In this document: positions 16,624 through 26,479 of the stretch, one piece after another | How positions within the stretch are numbered: the first letter of the stretch is position 1 | Layout: each line of letters begins with the position of its first letter | NCBI RefSeq assembly: GCF_013260645.1 | Contig: NZ_CP053921.1 | Coordinates: forward strand, 434,001 to 498,000 | DNA: 64,000 nt | Source: Erythrobacter mangrovi | GTDB lineage: Bacteria; Pseudomonadota; Alphaproteobacteria; Sphingomonadales; Sphingomonadaceae | Reading direction: 5' to 3' | Translations under genes and position numbers: made by a program | Notes under the pieces: generated by a model | What the model was told of the DNA's origin: nothing | Databases searched by the model: none | The model's input: only the letters and a program-made list of their open reading frames with translations

Positions 16624-17562
16624 TCAGTAGCCCAATGCGAGATCGAGTTGGGGCTCGACCGGTTCGCCGCGCTGCCAGCGTTCGAGGTTTTCGACGAAGC
16701 GGTCGGCAGAGCGCTGGAACATTTTGGTCTGTGCCCTGCCCGACAGGTGCATGGTGACCTGTGCGTTGTCGAGTTCCCACAGTGGGTGGTCAGGCGGCAA
16801 TGGCTCGGGATCGGTTACGTCGAGCAGTGCTGCTTCGATCTGCTTCTTGCCGAGTGCAGCCACCAGGGCGCCCTGATCGATCACGTCGCCACGGGCGATG
16901 TTCACGAGCACGGCATTTGCGCGCATTGCCGCCAGTTCCGCTTCGCCGATCATATGACGAGTTTCGGGCGTCGACGGGACGGCGATCACCACCCAGTCGA
17001 AGGTGCCCAGTTGGCCGCGCCAGGCATCTGGCGTCAGCGCTCCCTCGGCCCCTGATCGACGCACCGGAACCACCTCCATGTCGAAGGCCTCGAGCCTGGT
17101 CTTGATCAGCTTGCCGATTGCACCAAGGCCCAGCAGCAGCACGCGCTCGCCCGACAGTTCACGCTTGCCCGGACTGTCGAACAACCACTCGTGGCGGTCC
17201 TGCGCACGCACCACCTCGCGATAGCCCTTGGCATGGTTGAGCATCAGCATGACGGTATATTCCGCTATGGTGATCGCATTGATCCCCACGCCGTTGGTTA
17301 CCACCACACCACGCTCCGCCAGCACGTCGAGCGGCATGAAATCGAGCCCCGCATAGATCGAGTTGAGCCATTTGAGATTGGTTGCCGCGTGGGCAATCTC
17401 GATCATCGGTTCCTTCTCGTTGAGGTCGAACCAGCCGATCTCCGCCTGTGGCGCGAATTCGAGCGCCTGCTCCTTACTCATGAACCACATCGGCTCGACC
17501 CAATCGGGCAGGCGCGGCTCGACGAGCGGACGGATCAGGGCAGACAGGACGGCTTTGGTCAT
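16624..17562 (-). CDS. D-isomer-specific 2-hydroxyacid dehydrogenase
   Basis: A 312-residue NAD(P)-dependent oxidoreductase interconverting a 2-hydroxy acid and a 2-oxo acid. The Rossmann motif is LGLGAIG around 144-150, and the catalytic residues are Arg224 (NIARGDVIDQ), Glu253 (DPEPLPPDHPLW) and His272. The shape is that of the short glyoxylate/hydroxypyruvate reductase-like group rather than SerA, as no ACT domain is present. GAGAGG precedes the ATG at 17562. It lies 109 bases upstream of the TPP enzyme and may share its pathway. Confidence 0.92.
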   Translation of the reverse strand: MTKAVLSALIRPLVEPRLPDWVEPMWFMSKEQALEFAPQAEIGWFDLNEKEPMIEIAHAATNLKWLNSIYAGLDFMPLDVLAERGVVVTNGVGINAITIAEYTVMLMLNHAKGYREVVRAQDRHEWLFDSPGKRELSGERVLLLGLGAIGKLIKTRLEAFDMEVVPVRRSGAEGALTPDAWRGQLGTFDWVVIAVPSTPETRHMIGEAELAAMRANAVLVNIARGDVIDQGALVAALGKKQIEAALLDVTDPEPLPPDHPLWELDNAQVTMHLSGRAQTKMFQRSADRFVENLERWQRGEPVEPQLDLALGY

Positions 17563-17634
17563 TTACTCACCTCTCGCATGAACAGGGTCGAGCACGATGC
17601 GGACGGAGGCGTCAAGGAAAAGGCGCAAACCCGC

Positions 17635-18231
17635 ATGCCTCACGCGGCAATCGATCACTTCATGGGCGAAACCTACGCTTCGCAACTGCTCGCAGAGGCC
17701 TGTGCGCGCGAAGCCGACTTCGCCCGCACCGAGGTCACCTCGGACGAGGAACCACGCGCGCTCGATCTGGACGCGCGCCGGTCATGGACGCTCCGGGGCG
17801 GCAGCGCGCTGCTGAATCGATTCGAAGCCCAGGTGCGCAGCCAAGCCGACGGCTTGCTCGCAGCGGTCGGGATGGCGCCCATCGCCGACCTTGTTCTCGA
17901 ATGCGGACTGTTTGCGCATCGCCACGGCGACTATTTCCGCAGGCATATCGACTTGTTCGCAGCCGAGCGACGGCGACATGCGACCCATGACCGGATCGCG
18001 ACGCTGGTCTATCATCTGCACATCCAGCCGAAGCGGTTTGGGGGCGGGGAGCTCGTGCTCTATTCCCTCGCCGGCGCAGCCGGGGCCCTGCGACTGCCTC
18101 CCGAGCACGACCGGCTGGTGGTGTTCCCGGCTTACCTGCCGCACGAGGTTGAGCCGGTCTCCGTTCCCGGCGACGCATTCGCCCACGCACGCTTTTCGAT
18201 CAATTGCTGGCTCGGCCGGCCGCGCGGGTGA
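17635..18231 (+). CDS. 2-oxoglutarate/Fe(II) dioxygenase (prolyl 4-hydroxylase-like)
   Basis: A 198-residue oxygenase with the double-stranded beta-helix fold. Fe ligands appear as His104 and Asp106 (FRRHIDLF) and His170 (LPHEVEPV), with Arg186 (ARFSINCW) to bind 2-oxoglutarate. The segment FGGGELVLYS is typical of P4Hc-type enzymes. Substrate unknown; protein or small molecule hydroxylation are both possible. The start at 17635 is weakly supported; ATG 17578 is an in-frame alternative that would add 19 residues overlapping the promoter area of the divergent dehydrogenase. Confidence 0.82.
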   Translation: MPHAAIDHFMGETYASQLLAEACAREADFARTEVTSDEEPRALDLDARRSWTLRGGSALLNRFEAQVRSQADGLLAAVGMAPIADLVLECGLFAHRHGDYFRRHIDLFAAERRRHATHDRIATLVYHLHIQPKRFGGGELVLYSLAGAAGALRLPPEHDRLVVFPAYLPHEVEPVSVPGDAFAHARFSINCWLGRPRG

Positions 18232-18246
18232 GCCTCCAAAGGGGCA

Positions 18247-18555
18247 TCAACCCTTGGCGAACCGCTGCTTGCGCGGGCCAGCGATCGCAAGGATCGCGTC
18301 CGCGACTTCCGAGGCATTCTGCAGCACATGGCTGGGGGGAACCTGCATCACATCGACGCGATTGGCCTCCTGCCAGGCATCCCGCGCGGCATGGGTTTTC
18401 GACCTGAACGGGTCGGCCTCGATCTCGATCGCGAGGTGTGCGGCCTCACAATAGAACGGCAGGGTGAAGCCATCGGTCTCGAAGTCGCGAACGAACTCCA
18501 GACCTTGCGGCGCATCCTTGAGGTGTTGCCAGAGAAGGGTCTGCGGGTCGGCCAT
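18247..18555 (-). CDS. DUF559-like small endonuclease-fold protein
   Basis: A 102-residue protein resembling DUF559, a family related to Vsr and restriction-enzyme folds. The LLWQHLK opening, the FVRDFETDGFTLPFYC segment and the IEIEADP motif follow the family pattern, but the usual K/R-FRRQ basic stretch and the IEVDG-x-H ending are altered. Nuclease activity is therefore doubtful. It begins one base after the cysS stop and is probably transcribed with it. Confidence 0.65.
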   Translation of the reverse strand: MADPQTLLWQHLKDAPQGLEFVRDFETDGFTLPFYCEAAHLAIEIEADPFRSKTHAARDAWQEANRVDVMQVPPSHVLQNASEVADAILAIAGPRKQRFAKG

Positions 18556-18556
18556 G

Positions 18557-20002
18557 TCAGAGCTTCCATTCCCACCCGAGAGGATCGCCGTCCATCACTT
18601 CGACGCCGTGCGAAGCCAGCTCGTCGCGGAGAGTGTCGGAGGTAGCGAAGTCCTTCTCGGCACGCGCCTGCCTTCGGCTGGCCAGGATTTCCTCAATCTG
18701 GGCTTCCGCGATCACGACCGACTTGGGGCGGATGCGCAGATCGGAGCGTTCCAGGTCGAACAAACTAAGCCCCAGCACGCGGTCCATATCCTCGATCACC
18801 GCCCGCTTGATGCCCGCATCGACCTTCTTGACCGCCAGCGCCTCTTCCAGCGCGACAATTGCGACCGAGGTGTTGAGGTCTTCGGAAAGCGCGGCGTCGA
18901 ACTTCTCGCGTATGGGGACAAACTTCGGGTGCCCGGCGTCGCCCGTGGCGACGTCGCGCAGCGGTGCTACCGCCATGACGATCCGCTTCAATCGGGTCAG
19001 CGCGGCGCCCAGCCCTTCCCAACTGAATTCCAACTCACTGCGGTAATGCGCTTGCAGGCACATCATGCGGTAGGCGAGCGGGTGGTAGCCCTTGTCGATC
19101 AGCAGCTGCAGGCGCAGGAATTCGCCCGCGCTCTTGGACATCTTGCCGCTGCGTTCGACCAGGAAGTTGTTGTGCATCCAGATGCGCGCACCGCTGTTCT
19201 CGGCCAGGTCGAGCCCATTGGTGCAGCAGAAGGCCTGGTTTTGGGCGATCTCGTTGGGGTGATGGATCTCGCGGTGATCGATCCCGCCGGTGTGGATGTC
19301 AAACGGGAAGCCGAGCAGCTCGCCGCCCATCACCGAACATTCGAGGTGCCAGCCGGGAGCACCGCGCCCCCAGGGGCTGTCCCATTCCATCTGGCGTTTC
19401 TCGCCCGGCGGGGTCTTGCGCCAGATCGCGAAATCGGCGGCATTGCGCTTGCCTGCGACCGCGTCGATCCGGCCCTCACCGTCTTCCGTAACCGCACGCG
19501 CCAGCCGCCCGTAATCGGCGACGCTTGAGACATCGAAATAGAGGCCGCTATCAAGCTCGTAGCAGTGCTTGTCCGCAATGCTCTTCGCGAACTCGAGCAT
19601 GTCCTCGATGTAATCGGTCGCGATCGACCACTTGGCCGGCTGGCGGATATTGAGCGCCTTCACGTCCGCCCAATAGGCCTCGGTATAGTGCTTCGCGATA
19701 TCCCAGATCGACTGCGCTCGCTCGGCAGCCATCTTCTCCATCTTGTCCTCGCCCGCATCGGCATCGTCGGTCAGGTGGCCGACATCGGTGATGTTGATGA
19801 TGTGGGTGAGCTCGTAGCCCTTCCAGCTCAGCGTACGGCCCAGCACGTCGGCAAACACATAGGCGCGCATGTTGCCGATATGCGGGTAGTTATAGACCGT
19901 GGGGCCGCAGGTGTAGACGCGCGCCTCACCCGGATGGACGGGGGTGAAGGTCTCTAGCTCGCGGGTGAGCGAGTTGAACAGCTTGAGCGGGGTAGCGGTC
20001 AT
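18557..20002 (-). CDS. cysS: Cysteinyl-tRNA synthetase
   Basis: A 481-residue class I synthetase that charges tRNA-Cys. The HIGN motif is at 41-44 and KMSKS at 287-291. Zinc ligands include Cys32 (TCGPTVYN), Cys222 (HLECSVM) and residues in DHREIHHPNEIAQ. The C-terminal anticodon-binding region is complete. It follows the TpsA gene by 58 bases and is expected to have its own promoter. The assignment is secure. Confidence 0.97.
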   Translation of the reverse strand: MTATPLKLFNSLTRELETFTPVHPGEARVYTCGPTVYNYPHIGNMRAYVFADVLGRTLSWKGYELTHIINITDVGHLTDDADAGEDKMEKMAAERAQSIWDIAKHYTEAYWADVKALNIRQPAKWSIATDYIEDMLEFAKSIADKHCYELDSGLYFDVSSVADYGRLARAVTEDGEGRIDAVAGKRNAADFAIWRKTPPGEKRQMEWDSPWGRGAPGWHLECSVMGGELLGFPFDIHTGGIDHREIHHPNEIAQNQAFCCTNGLDLAENSGARIWMHNNFLVERSGKMSKSAGEFLRLQLLIDKGYHPLAYRMMCLQAHYRSELEFSWEGLGAALTRLKRIVMAVAPLRDVATGDAGHPKFVPIREKFDAALSEDLNTSVAIVALEEALAVKKVDAGIKRAVIEDMDRVLGLSLFDLERSDLRIRPKSVVIAEAQIEEILASRRQARAEKDFATSDTLRDELASHGVEVMDGDPLGWEWKL

Positions 20003-20060
20003 TGTCGTGCGGCAATAAGGGCACCCTCGCAGCGGTCAAGCCGCGAGCAACGCTGCGCCC

Positions 20061-23000
20061 CTACTGTGCCGCTTCAGGCTGCTCATTCCGGACGGAACAA
20101 TCGGGGGCGTCAGTGCTGCCGCCGACGCAATAGCTCTCATCCTGCCAGAAATCGTCATTACCCGCGCCGGTCACCGGTTCATCGATCAGCGGATCGTTGC
20201 GGAACTCATCCTGCTCGGCGAGCTCGATCAGCATAACGCCCGGCGCCGGCGCGAGCTCTTCGGGGTCGAGGATAATCTTCTTGATGAGATCCTGGACATC
20301 GTCAGGCGGGATCTTGTTGCCGAATCTGCAGGCTGCGGGGCTGATGATCAGGCAGCCGTTGATGGTCGACCGCGGATCGTAGCTGGCCTGGATATCGGTA
20401 GCTGCGATAGCGTCGATACCCTGCGCCTGGCCTACGATACCATTGATCACGATCGGCATCACCGTGCCGGCCGAATCGGTCAGCACCAGCGAGCCGACCA
20501 CGATCCCGCGGCGGTCATCGAACTCCGTCCCCGGTGCCGTGTTCTGGATGAAGACGCTGCTGGCCGAAGTCGAGATCGTCAGGGCTTCCGCCTGGATTAC
20601 GCCATCGGGGCGATCGACACCGTCGTTCAGCGCCAGCCGGTCGCTGATCTGGTCCAGCGACAAACCATCGAGATCCGCCAGCGCCTCATCGGTCACCGCG
20701 TAGACGTCGGTCGCCGAGAGGAACACTTGCCCGGTGGCCGCGCCATTGGTGTCTGCCAACCGCAGGTTGCCGATACGCAAATCGATCCGCAGCACCTGCC
20801 CGGCGTCGATCTCCAGCGCGGTGTTCGGCCCCGCTCGATCGACCAGCAGGGCGCCGTTCACCAGAACCCCACCGTCGGTGCTGAAACTGAGCGTCCCACC
20901 GATCCCGATCTGCCCTGCATTCGCACTGTCGCTCACGCCAACAGTCAGATCGCCAATTATCAGCGCAGACCCCGCAGCCGAGGGAGCAATGGCGTCAAAG
21001 CCGAGATTGCCACTGCCGAATATCTGCCCGATCTCCCCATCGCTCAAGGCGAAGCCTGCGGCAGTTCCATCACCGCCCAGTGTCATCGGCCCGGAACCGT
21101 CGCTGCCGATAAGTATGTCGACCGTACGGGCAGCCTCACCCAACTGACCGGTTGCGGTGATATTCATATCCGCGCTGCGGGTTGAAATGGTCTGGCCAGT
21201 AGCCAGGGCCTCGATCGAAATCAGGCCGCCCGCCGCCATGGCAAGGCCTTGATCCGCATAGAGATCCCCGGTCACGACGATATCCTGCGCGGCGAACAAA
21301 TCGACAGTCAGGCCGCTTGTCGCCGGGCCGGGAGGTCCATCTACCACCGGCAGGATCAGGAGATCGCCGCCGTCTGCCGCCAGGGCAACCGAACCCGTCG
21401 CCTGTGCGAACTCGACCGCCAGGTCTCCTGCCGCACGTACGTCGATACCGCCGTTTGTTGCATTGGCCTGCAACGTCAGCGATCCGGTCGAGCGCAGGAA
21501 TATGTCGCTGCCATCCGCATAGATGAAGTCGGCCGTTGCGGAACTGACCCGTACCGGCCCGCCATCGGCAAAGAGTGTCGCAAAAGGCGAAACCAGATCA
21601 GCCAGATCGATGCCACCCGGTCCGGCCGCGAAGAACGCGCCGATATTGGCCTGGGCAGTCCCGGTTCCGGTGATGCCCTGGCTGGCGCCGAAATCGAGGA
21701 ACCCGCTGGTGGTCGCATTGTCGAAGAGGATCGAATTACCTGCCTGCGCTGCGAAGTTGCCGCCAGCTGAGCCGGTCCCGAACTGGATATCGCCCGCCGA
21801 GTTCAGCGAGACGGTTCCACCCGCCGCAAGTGACCCGGTGCCGCCGAAGGGATTTGTTGGAGCGAACGGTCGATTGGCCAGGAGCCCGCCCGTGATACTG
21901 CCCACGGTCGAGGTCAGTGAAATCGTACCGGCGGCGGCAAGGTCGTCGAATTCGATCGACTCGGCGGTCACGTCGATCGAGCCCGCGCCGGCCGCGCTCG
22001 TCGTTCCGAGATAGGCGGTACCCGTGTTTGCGGTAAGCTGGATGGCCTGCCCAGGGGTGACAATCGATCCAATCGAAATATCACCGCCAGCGATGATATT
22101 TACACCGATCGCGGCGCCCTGGACCAGGCTACCCACCGTGAACGAACCCGGCGCTGAATAGGAAGCCTCAAGCGCCCCGCCGACACCCGCCACCGTCGTC
22201 AACTGGCCGCCGGCATCGATCAGCGCGGCATTGATATCGCCGGTCACGGTAATGCCGATGTCGTTTGCGGAAACCAGAGAAGCCGAACCGAGCAGGCTTC
22301 CGGCGGCGGAAATCTGGATCAGGTCCGATGTGATCGTGGCATCCAGCAGGTTGACGTCACCGGTCAGGCTGATCGCCGAGAATTGGCTTGTCGCGTTCAA
22401 CGATGAAGGAAGCCCGACGGTGCCGAAAGTAAGGTCCTGGCGGGTCGTGATCAGGATCGTATCCGCGTTCGCATCCCCGGTTTCGGCATAGAAAGCGATC
22501 ACATCATTGTTGCTCGCCTGGCCGATTTCGATCCGGTTGGTCGCACTGACCGCCCCGAGGCATATATTGCCTTCGAGGCAGGGGTCGGTGAGCAAGCCGT
22601 CGTCGTCGCGCTGGGCAACGCCGGCTCCCGGGGCGTCGTTGATATCCGCCGCGATGTAAGCACCGGTCAGCACCCCACCCGTACCAAAGATCGCATTGGC
22701 GGTGAGCACCGCAGCGAAAGTGTTCGAATTGATCGTCCCGGTAGAGACGATCGAGGAAATCGGGCTGGTTATCGGCGAAACCAGTTCGGATCCGCTGATG
22801 TCGCCCGCCAGCAGGAACAGGTTGTTGGGATTGGAGAACAGGAACGCCGGGTTCACCGCGGTCGCCGGATTGGCCGCAGCCTCCACCAGTGCCCCGGACC
22901 CGATAATGATATCGTCCCCGGTCCGCACCAACAGGCCGTTGTCCGAAATCGTGCTCGATCCAGGGCCGAAGACTGCCGTACCGCCCGCCTCGACCTGGAT

Positions 23001-26000
23001 ATAGCCGGTCGAGGTAACGGTCCCGGTGATTTGCGCACTGTAACTCGGATCGAACTGTTCGACCTCGCTGTTGTCGTCACCGCCTGCAGTGATCGTCAGG
23101 CCCGAGACGACCAGCGACAGCGCGCCGATGGGTACGATCGTGGGTGCGCCACTAACCGAGGCGTTGTTGACAGTGTTCCCGAGCCCCGCGGACAGGTCCA
23201 TGAACCCGACACCGCGAATGTCATCGACATCGATGGCTCCTTCGGCCCGCACGATCACGGTATCGTCGCTACTGACGATGGCACCGCTGCCGATGGTGAA
23301 ATTTCCGCCAGCAGTCGCGGTGAATGCGCCAAGGCTGTCGATCGACAGGGTTGGTCCCGCGTTATTCGCGTGGTTTACCGTTATCGAACCGAGTGCCGAC
23401 AGCGTGGTGACACCGGCGGCATCGAGCTGTCCGGTCCCCGCGAAGTCGAACAGGATATTGCCATCGACATCGACGATGACGTTTCCGTTGACGGTGATAG
23501 GCCCACTGTCACCGGCCATGGTGAAATTGCCCGGCGTGCCCGATCCGCCCGCCGACACGGCGAATAGCGATCCCAGGGTGATCAGACCCGCAGGATCGGT
23601 CGATGCATCGGTGATGGTGATCGCGCCGCCAGTCGTCGGAACTGTAATATCCCCGCCACCCGCAAGGCCGCTGGCATCGATGCCAACTGAGCCCAACGAA
23701 ATGACGCCAGGACTGCCCTCCAGTGCGCTGAGCGAAACCGTACCACCGGAACCTGAGCCGTTGATGCCATCGGGGCCATAAGAGCCCGGCGCGCTCGGAT
23801 TATAGGCGTATCCGCCAACTCCTGCCGCGCCGCCGGTGCCGGTCGAAGTCAAATCGATACTACCGCCGACCAGCGTCCCCCCTTGCGCCACCAGGCTCAG
23901 CGAACCGCCGAAACCCGCGCCGCCATCACCACCGGCGCCGGCCGTTCCACCATAGCTGCCGCCACCGTTACCGCCCGCGCCGCCATAGCCGTTGGCCGAA
24001 AGCAAATCCGAACCTGAGGGGATTTCAAGATAGGCACCGGTGCGCGATTCGATCGTCAGCGAGCCGCCGGTGCCATCGCCGCCGGAATAGCCGTTGGTCC
24101 CGCCAATGCTAAACCCATAGACCCCCGCGGCCCCGCTTCCGCCAGTCCCGGTAACATCGAGGAACAGGGTGTCGAGCCCTGTCAGCGTGGTCCCAGCGCC
24201 GCGTGCGGTCAGTGTGATCGAACCGCCAAAACCCGCGCCCCCCGCGCCCCCCGGATAGGGCCCCGAACCATAATAGCCGGAACCTCCATTGCCACCCGTA
24301 CCGGTAGCCGACAGGTAGATCGACGAAAGTCCGGAGATCGTGGAACCGGTGTCGACGACAATCGAGCCGCCTCGCCCTTCACCGCCATTGCCGCCAGGGC
24401 TGGAAAAGAATGCGTTCGTGCCATCTTGCCCGACGCCGTCAGCCACGACGGTCAGGTCGGTGACCGACAACGCTCCGGTATTGGTGATGTTCACGTCGCC
24501 ACCAATGCCGGCACCGGAAGTGCTGGATGGCCCACCGCTCGCCCCGTGGCCCGAAGTATCGATATTGACCGAGCCAAGGTCCGCCGATCCACCGATAATA
24601 TCGATGGTTACCTTACCCCCGGTTCCATCGTAGGTCGTACCCGAGGTGTTTGCGGAATAGCCCGACGCGGCCTGGGCACTGCCGAATATCGACAGCCCGC
24701 CGATCGAGACCGTCGAACCGACGAAATCGATGTCGACGTCCCCGGCCGTGGCTGGCGCGCCATAGGAATAGCCGCCCTCGATCGGTCCGGCATCGGTCGC
24801 AATCGTGAGGTTTCCGGCGATGGTAAGGGTCGCGCCGCTTCCCACCGATAGAGTGACCGTCCCGCTCTGAACCTCGGAAGACTGGTAGGGGCTCGTCCCC
24901 TCGATGAAGCTCGAATAAGTCGATGTGTCGAGCCTCGCCCGGCCGCCCACGGTGAGTGATGCGCCATCGGCCACGGTAACCTTGATATCGTCGGAGACCG
25001 CAGGCTGGATCGGGCTACCCGAATAGAAAAGGCTGGTACTGATCGAAAGATCGCCGCCGATCGCCACACTTCCCGACGCCAGGGCGCCCGCCGGGTCGTT
25101 CCCCGCAAACAGACTGAAAGCGCCCGATCGATCCGGCCGACCGTCGAACACCGACAGATCGCCGTCGATCTTCACCGTGCCGCCGGCTTCCGCACCGATC
25201 GAGACCGAATTGGCCTCGACCGAAAGGCTCAGCGGGCCCCATCCGTCCGTGCCCAGTGAGATAGCCTCACCCGCACCCGCGATGATCGACACGTCGTCGA
25301 AACCGTAGATCCGGGTTCCCGATGTAAAGGCAGTGCCAGTAATCGTCACCGAATTGGCCGGGCTATCAACTGTGCTCGGCAAGGTGGCGAACGGATTGTC
25401 CACGCCGCTGATGATGACCGAGCCGTTCGATCCCGCCGCGGCGGCCGCTGCCGCGTCGTATCCGACACTGCCCGATATCTCGAGCGTCAGAGCACTGTTC
25501 GGCGCGAAGAATTCGATGAAATGCGGATCGGCCGAAAGGACGTTACCGTTGACGTCCTGAACCTGCAGCGAAGCCACCCCGCCGGTCGATCCCGTGTGGA
25601 CCAGGTAATTGCCGTCGGCCGCCGCGCCTTCGATGGTCAGCGGATCGCCATCGAGATCGATCACGCGCGCGTCGAGCCCACCCAATCCATCGAGCAGGAT
25701 GGTCCCGGAATCGGTCACGAAATAGGTCGTGCTACCATTGACCCTGACCGAACCGTGCTGTTCGATCGTGGGTGCGACCACCGCAAAATAGCTGGCATCC
25801 TGCGTCAGGTTGATGGTTGCGCCGGCGTCGATGTAGACCGACGAGAAATCCTGCGGTGCGCCGGTAAAGTCGATCTGCCCGGCGGTGATTGCGTTCACGT
25901 CGCTGGTCGTCAGGACCAGGCTGCCCACGTTGATCGCGGCACCATTGCCGACGAGTATGCCGCCCGGGCTGTAGAACCAGATCTGCCCGGCGCGGGTCGC

Positions 26001-26477
26001 ACCGTCGATCAGCGTGCTCGCGACCTGGCCGTTGATCGCAATTCCCCGAAAATTACCGGCAGAGTCCGGTGTTCCGAAAATGCGGTTCAGCACCACGAAA
26101 TCGGTGTCAGGACCGCGGAAATTCAGCGAGGTGCCTTCGGGTACGAAGTTCACATAGGCGGTCGTATCGGCAAGCGTCGCTGTATCGAAGGTCGACCAAT
26201 TGATGATCGCGGCTGTCGTATCGACATTGATCGTGTCCGAATTCGCCGTGCGCGCGCCCCATGAGACGCCTGCAGGCAAGGTCGGTGTGCCCTGCACAGC
26301 CTGGGTTTCGTCCACTCGGGGAGCCACGGTCGGAACCACCCCGCCCTTGCCGTGTGCCGGGGCACCGAAACAAAGCCCGAGCGCGATCGCCATGCCGGAG
26401 CCCTGCGTCAGCCACCGCGAGCGACGCACACCGGTTCCCGGATTGCGACCGGAGGCAGCGAGTTGGCGCTTGGTCAT
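20061..26477 (-). CDS. Giant TpsA exoprotein (filamentous haemagglutinin-like)
   Basis: A 2138-residue secreted protein of the two-partner secretion type. Residues 1-43 are an extended signal peptide. About 50-300 form the TPS domain, with GVSWGARTANSDTINVDTT, NFRGPDTDFVVLNRI, GIAINGQVAS and GQIWFYSPGGILVGNGAAIN. The rest is a long beta-helix of strand repeats. Residues about 640-915 hold six glycine-rich loop units. The C-terminal 120 residues are not repetitive and hold two Cys pairs (NGCLIISPAACRF; SYCVGGSTDAPDCSVR). A disulfide-held C-terminal anchor as in HMW1-type adhesins is possible (inference). Its gene starts two bases after tpsB. Adhesin, biofilm or contact-dependent roles cannot be distinguished; no toxin domain is recognised. 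Confidence 0.9.
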   Translation of the reverse strand: MTKRQLAASGRNPGTGVRRSRWLTQGSGMAIALGLCFGAPAHGKGGVVPTVAPRVDETQAVQGTPTLPAGVSWGARTANSDTINVDTTAAIINWSTFDTATLADTTAYVNFVPEGTSLNFRGPDTDFVVLNRIFGTPDSAGNFRGIAINGQVASTLIDGATRAGQIWFYSPGGILVGNGAAINVGSLVLTTSDVNAITAGQIDFTGAPQDFSSVYIDAGATINLTQDASYFAVVAPTIEQHGSVRVNGSTTYFVTDSGTILLDGLGGLDARVIDLDGDPLTIEGAAADGNYLVHTGSTGGVASLQVQDVNGNVLSADPHFIEFFAPNSALTLEISGSVGYDAAAAAAAGSNGSVIISGVDNPFATLPSTVDSPANSVTITGTAFTSGTRIYGFDDVSIIAGAGEAISLGTDGWGPLSLSVEANSVSIGAEAGGTVKIDGDLSVFDGRPDRSGAFSLFAGNDPAGALASGSVAIGGDLSISTSLFYSGSPIQPAVSDDIKVTVADGASLTVGGRARLDTSTYSSFIEGTSPYQSSEVQSGTVTLSVGSGATLTIAGNLTIATDAGPIEGGYSYGAPATAGDVDIDFVGSTVSIGGLSIFGSAQAASGYSANTSGTTYDGTGGKVTIDIIGGSADLGSVNIDTSGHGASGGPSSTSGAGIGGDVNITNTGALSVTDLTVVADGVGQDGTNAFFSSPGGNGGEGRGGSIVVDTGSTISGLSSIYLSATGTGGNGGSGYYGSGPYPGGAGGAGFGGSITLTARGAGTTLTGLDTLFLDVTGTGGSGAAGVYGFSIGGTNGYSGGDGTGGSLTIESRTGAYLEIPSGSDLLSANGYGGAGGNGGGSYGGTAGAGGDGGAGFGGSLSLVAQGGTLVGGSIDLTSTGTGGAAGVGGYAYNPSAPGSYGPDGINGSGSGGTVSLSALEGSPGVISLGSVGIDASGLAGGGDITVPTTGGAITITDASTDPAGLITLGSLFAVSAGGSGTPGNFTMAGDSGPITVNGNVIVDVDGNILFDFAGTGQLDAAGVTTLSALGSITVNHANNAGPTLSIDSLGAFTATAGGNFTIGSGAIVSSDDTVIVRAEGAIDVDDIRGVGFMDLSAGLGNTVNNASVSGAPTIVPIGALSLVVSGLTITAGGDDNSEVEQFDPSYSAQITGTVTSTGYIQVEAGGTAVFGPGSSTISDNGLLVRTGDDIIIGSGALVEAAANPATAVNPAFLFSNPNNLFLLAGDISGSELVSPITSPISSIVSTGTINSNTFAAVLTANAIFGTGGVLTGAYIAADINDAPGAGVAQRDDDGLLTDPCLEGNICLGAVSATNRIEIGQASNNDVIAFYAETGDANADTILITTRQDLTFGTVGLPSSLNATSQFSAISLTGDVNLLDATITSDLIQISAAGSLLGSASLVSANDIGITVTGDINAALIDAGGQLTTVAGVGGALEASYSAPGSFTVGSLVQGAAIGVNIIAGGDISIGSIVTPGQAIQLTANTGTAYLGTTSAAGAGSIDVTAESIEFDDLAAAGTISLTSTVGSITGGLLANRPFAPTNPFGGTGSLAAGGTVSLNSAGDIQFGTGSAGGNFAAQAGNSILFDNATTSGFLDFGASQGITGTGTAQANIGAFFAAGPGGIDLADLVSPFATLFADGGPVRVSSATADFIYADGSDIFLRSTGSLTLQANATNGGIDVRAAGDLAVEFAQATGSVALAADGGDLLILPVVDGPPGPATSGLTVDLFAAQDIVVTGDLYADQGLAMAAGGLISIEALATGQTISTRSADMNITATGQLGEAARTVDILIGSDGSGPMTLGGDGTAAGFALSDGEIGQIFGSGNLGFDAIAPSAAGSALIIGDLTVGVSDSANAGQIGIGGTLSFSTDGGVLVNGALLVDRAGPNTALEIDAGQVLRIDLRIGNLRLADTNGAATGQVFLSATDVYAVTDEALADLDGLSLDQISDRLALNDGVDRPDGVIQAEALTISTSASSVFIQNTAPGTEFDDRRGIVVGSLVLTDSAGTVMPIVINGIVGQAQGIDAIAATDIQASYDPRSTINGCLIISPAACRFGNKIPPDDVQDLIKKIILDPEELAPAPGVMLIELAEQDEFRNDPLIDEPVTGAGNDDFWQDESYCVGGSTDAPDCSVRNEQPEAAQ
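23730..24560 (-). repeat. Six glycine-rich loop repeats inside TpsA
   Basis: The encoded segment contains six units of the form G-rich loop followed by (F/R/T/S)GGS-(I/L)-x-(L/V), spaced by beta-strand stretches. Examples are GAGGAGFGGSITL, GGDGTGGSLTI and GDGGAGFGGSLSL. They look like enlarged turns on successive beta-helix rungs. Units differ in length and sequence, so they are old protein repeats rather than DNA repeats. Boundaries are approximate. Confidence 0.7.
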
Positions 26478-26479
26478 GA

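Noticed and set aside
14835..16757. 640-codon plus-strand frame opposite the TPP enzyme
   Set aside because: It mirrors the acetolactate synthase-like gene and shows no domain of its own.
23730..24560. CRISPR-like or DNA tandem repeat within tpsA
   Set aside because: The repetition is in the protein sequence; units differ in DNA and have no constant spacers.
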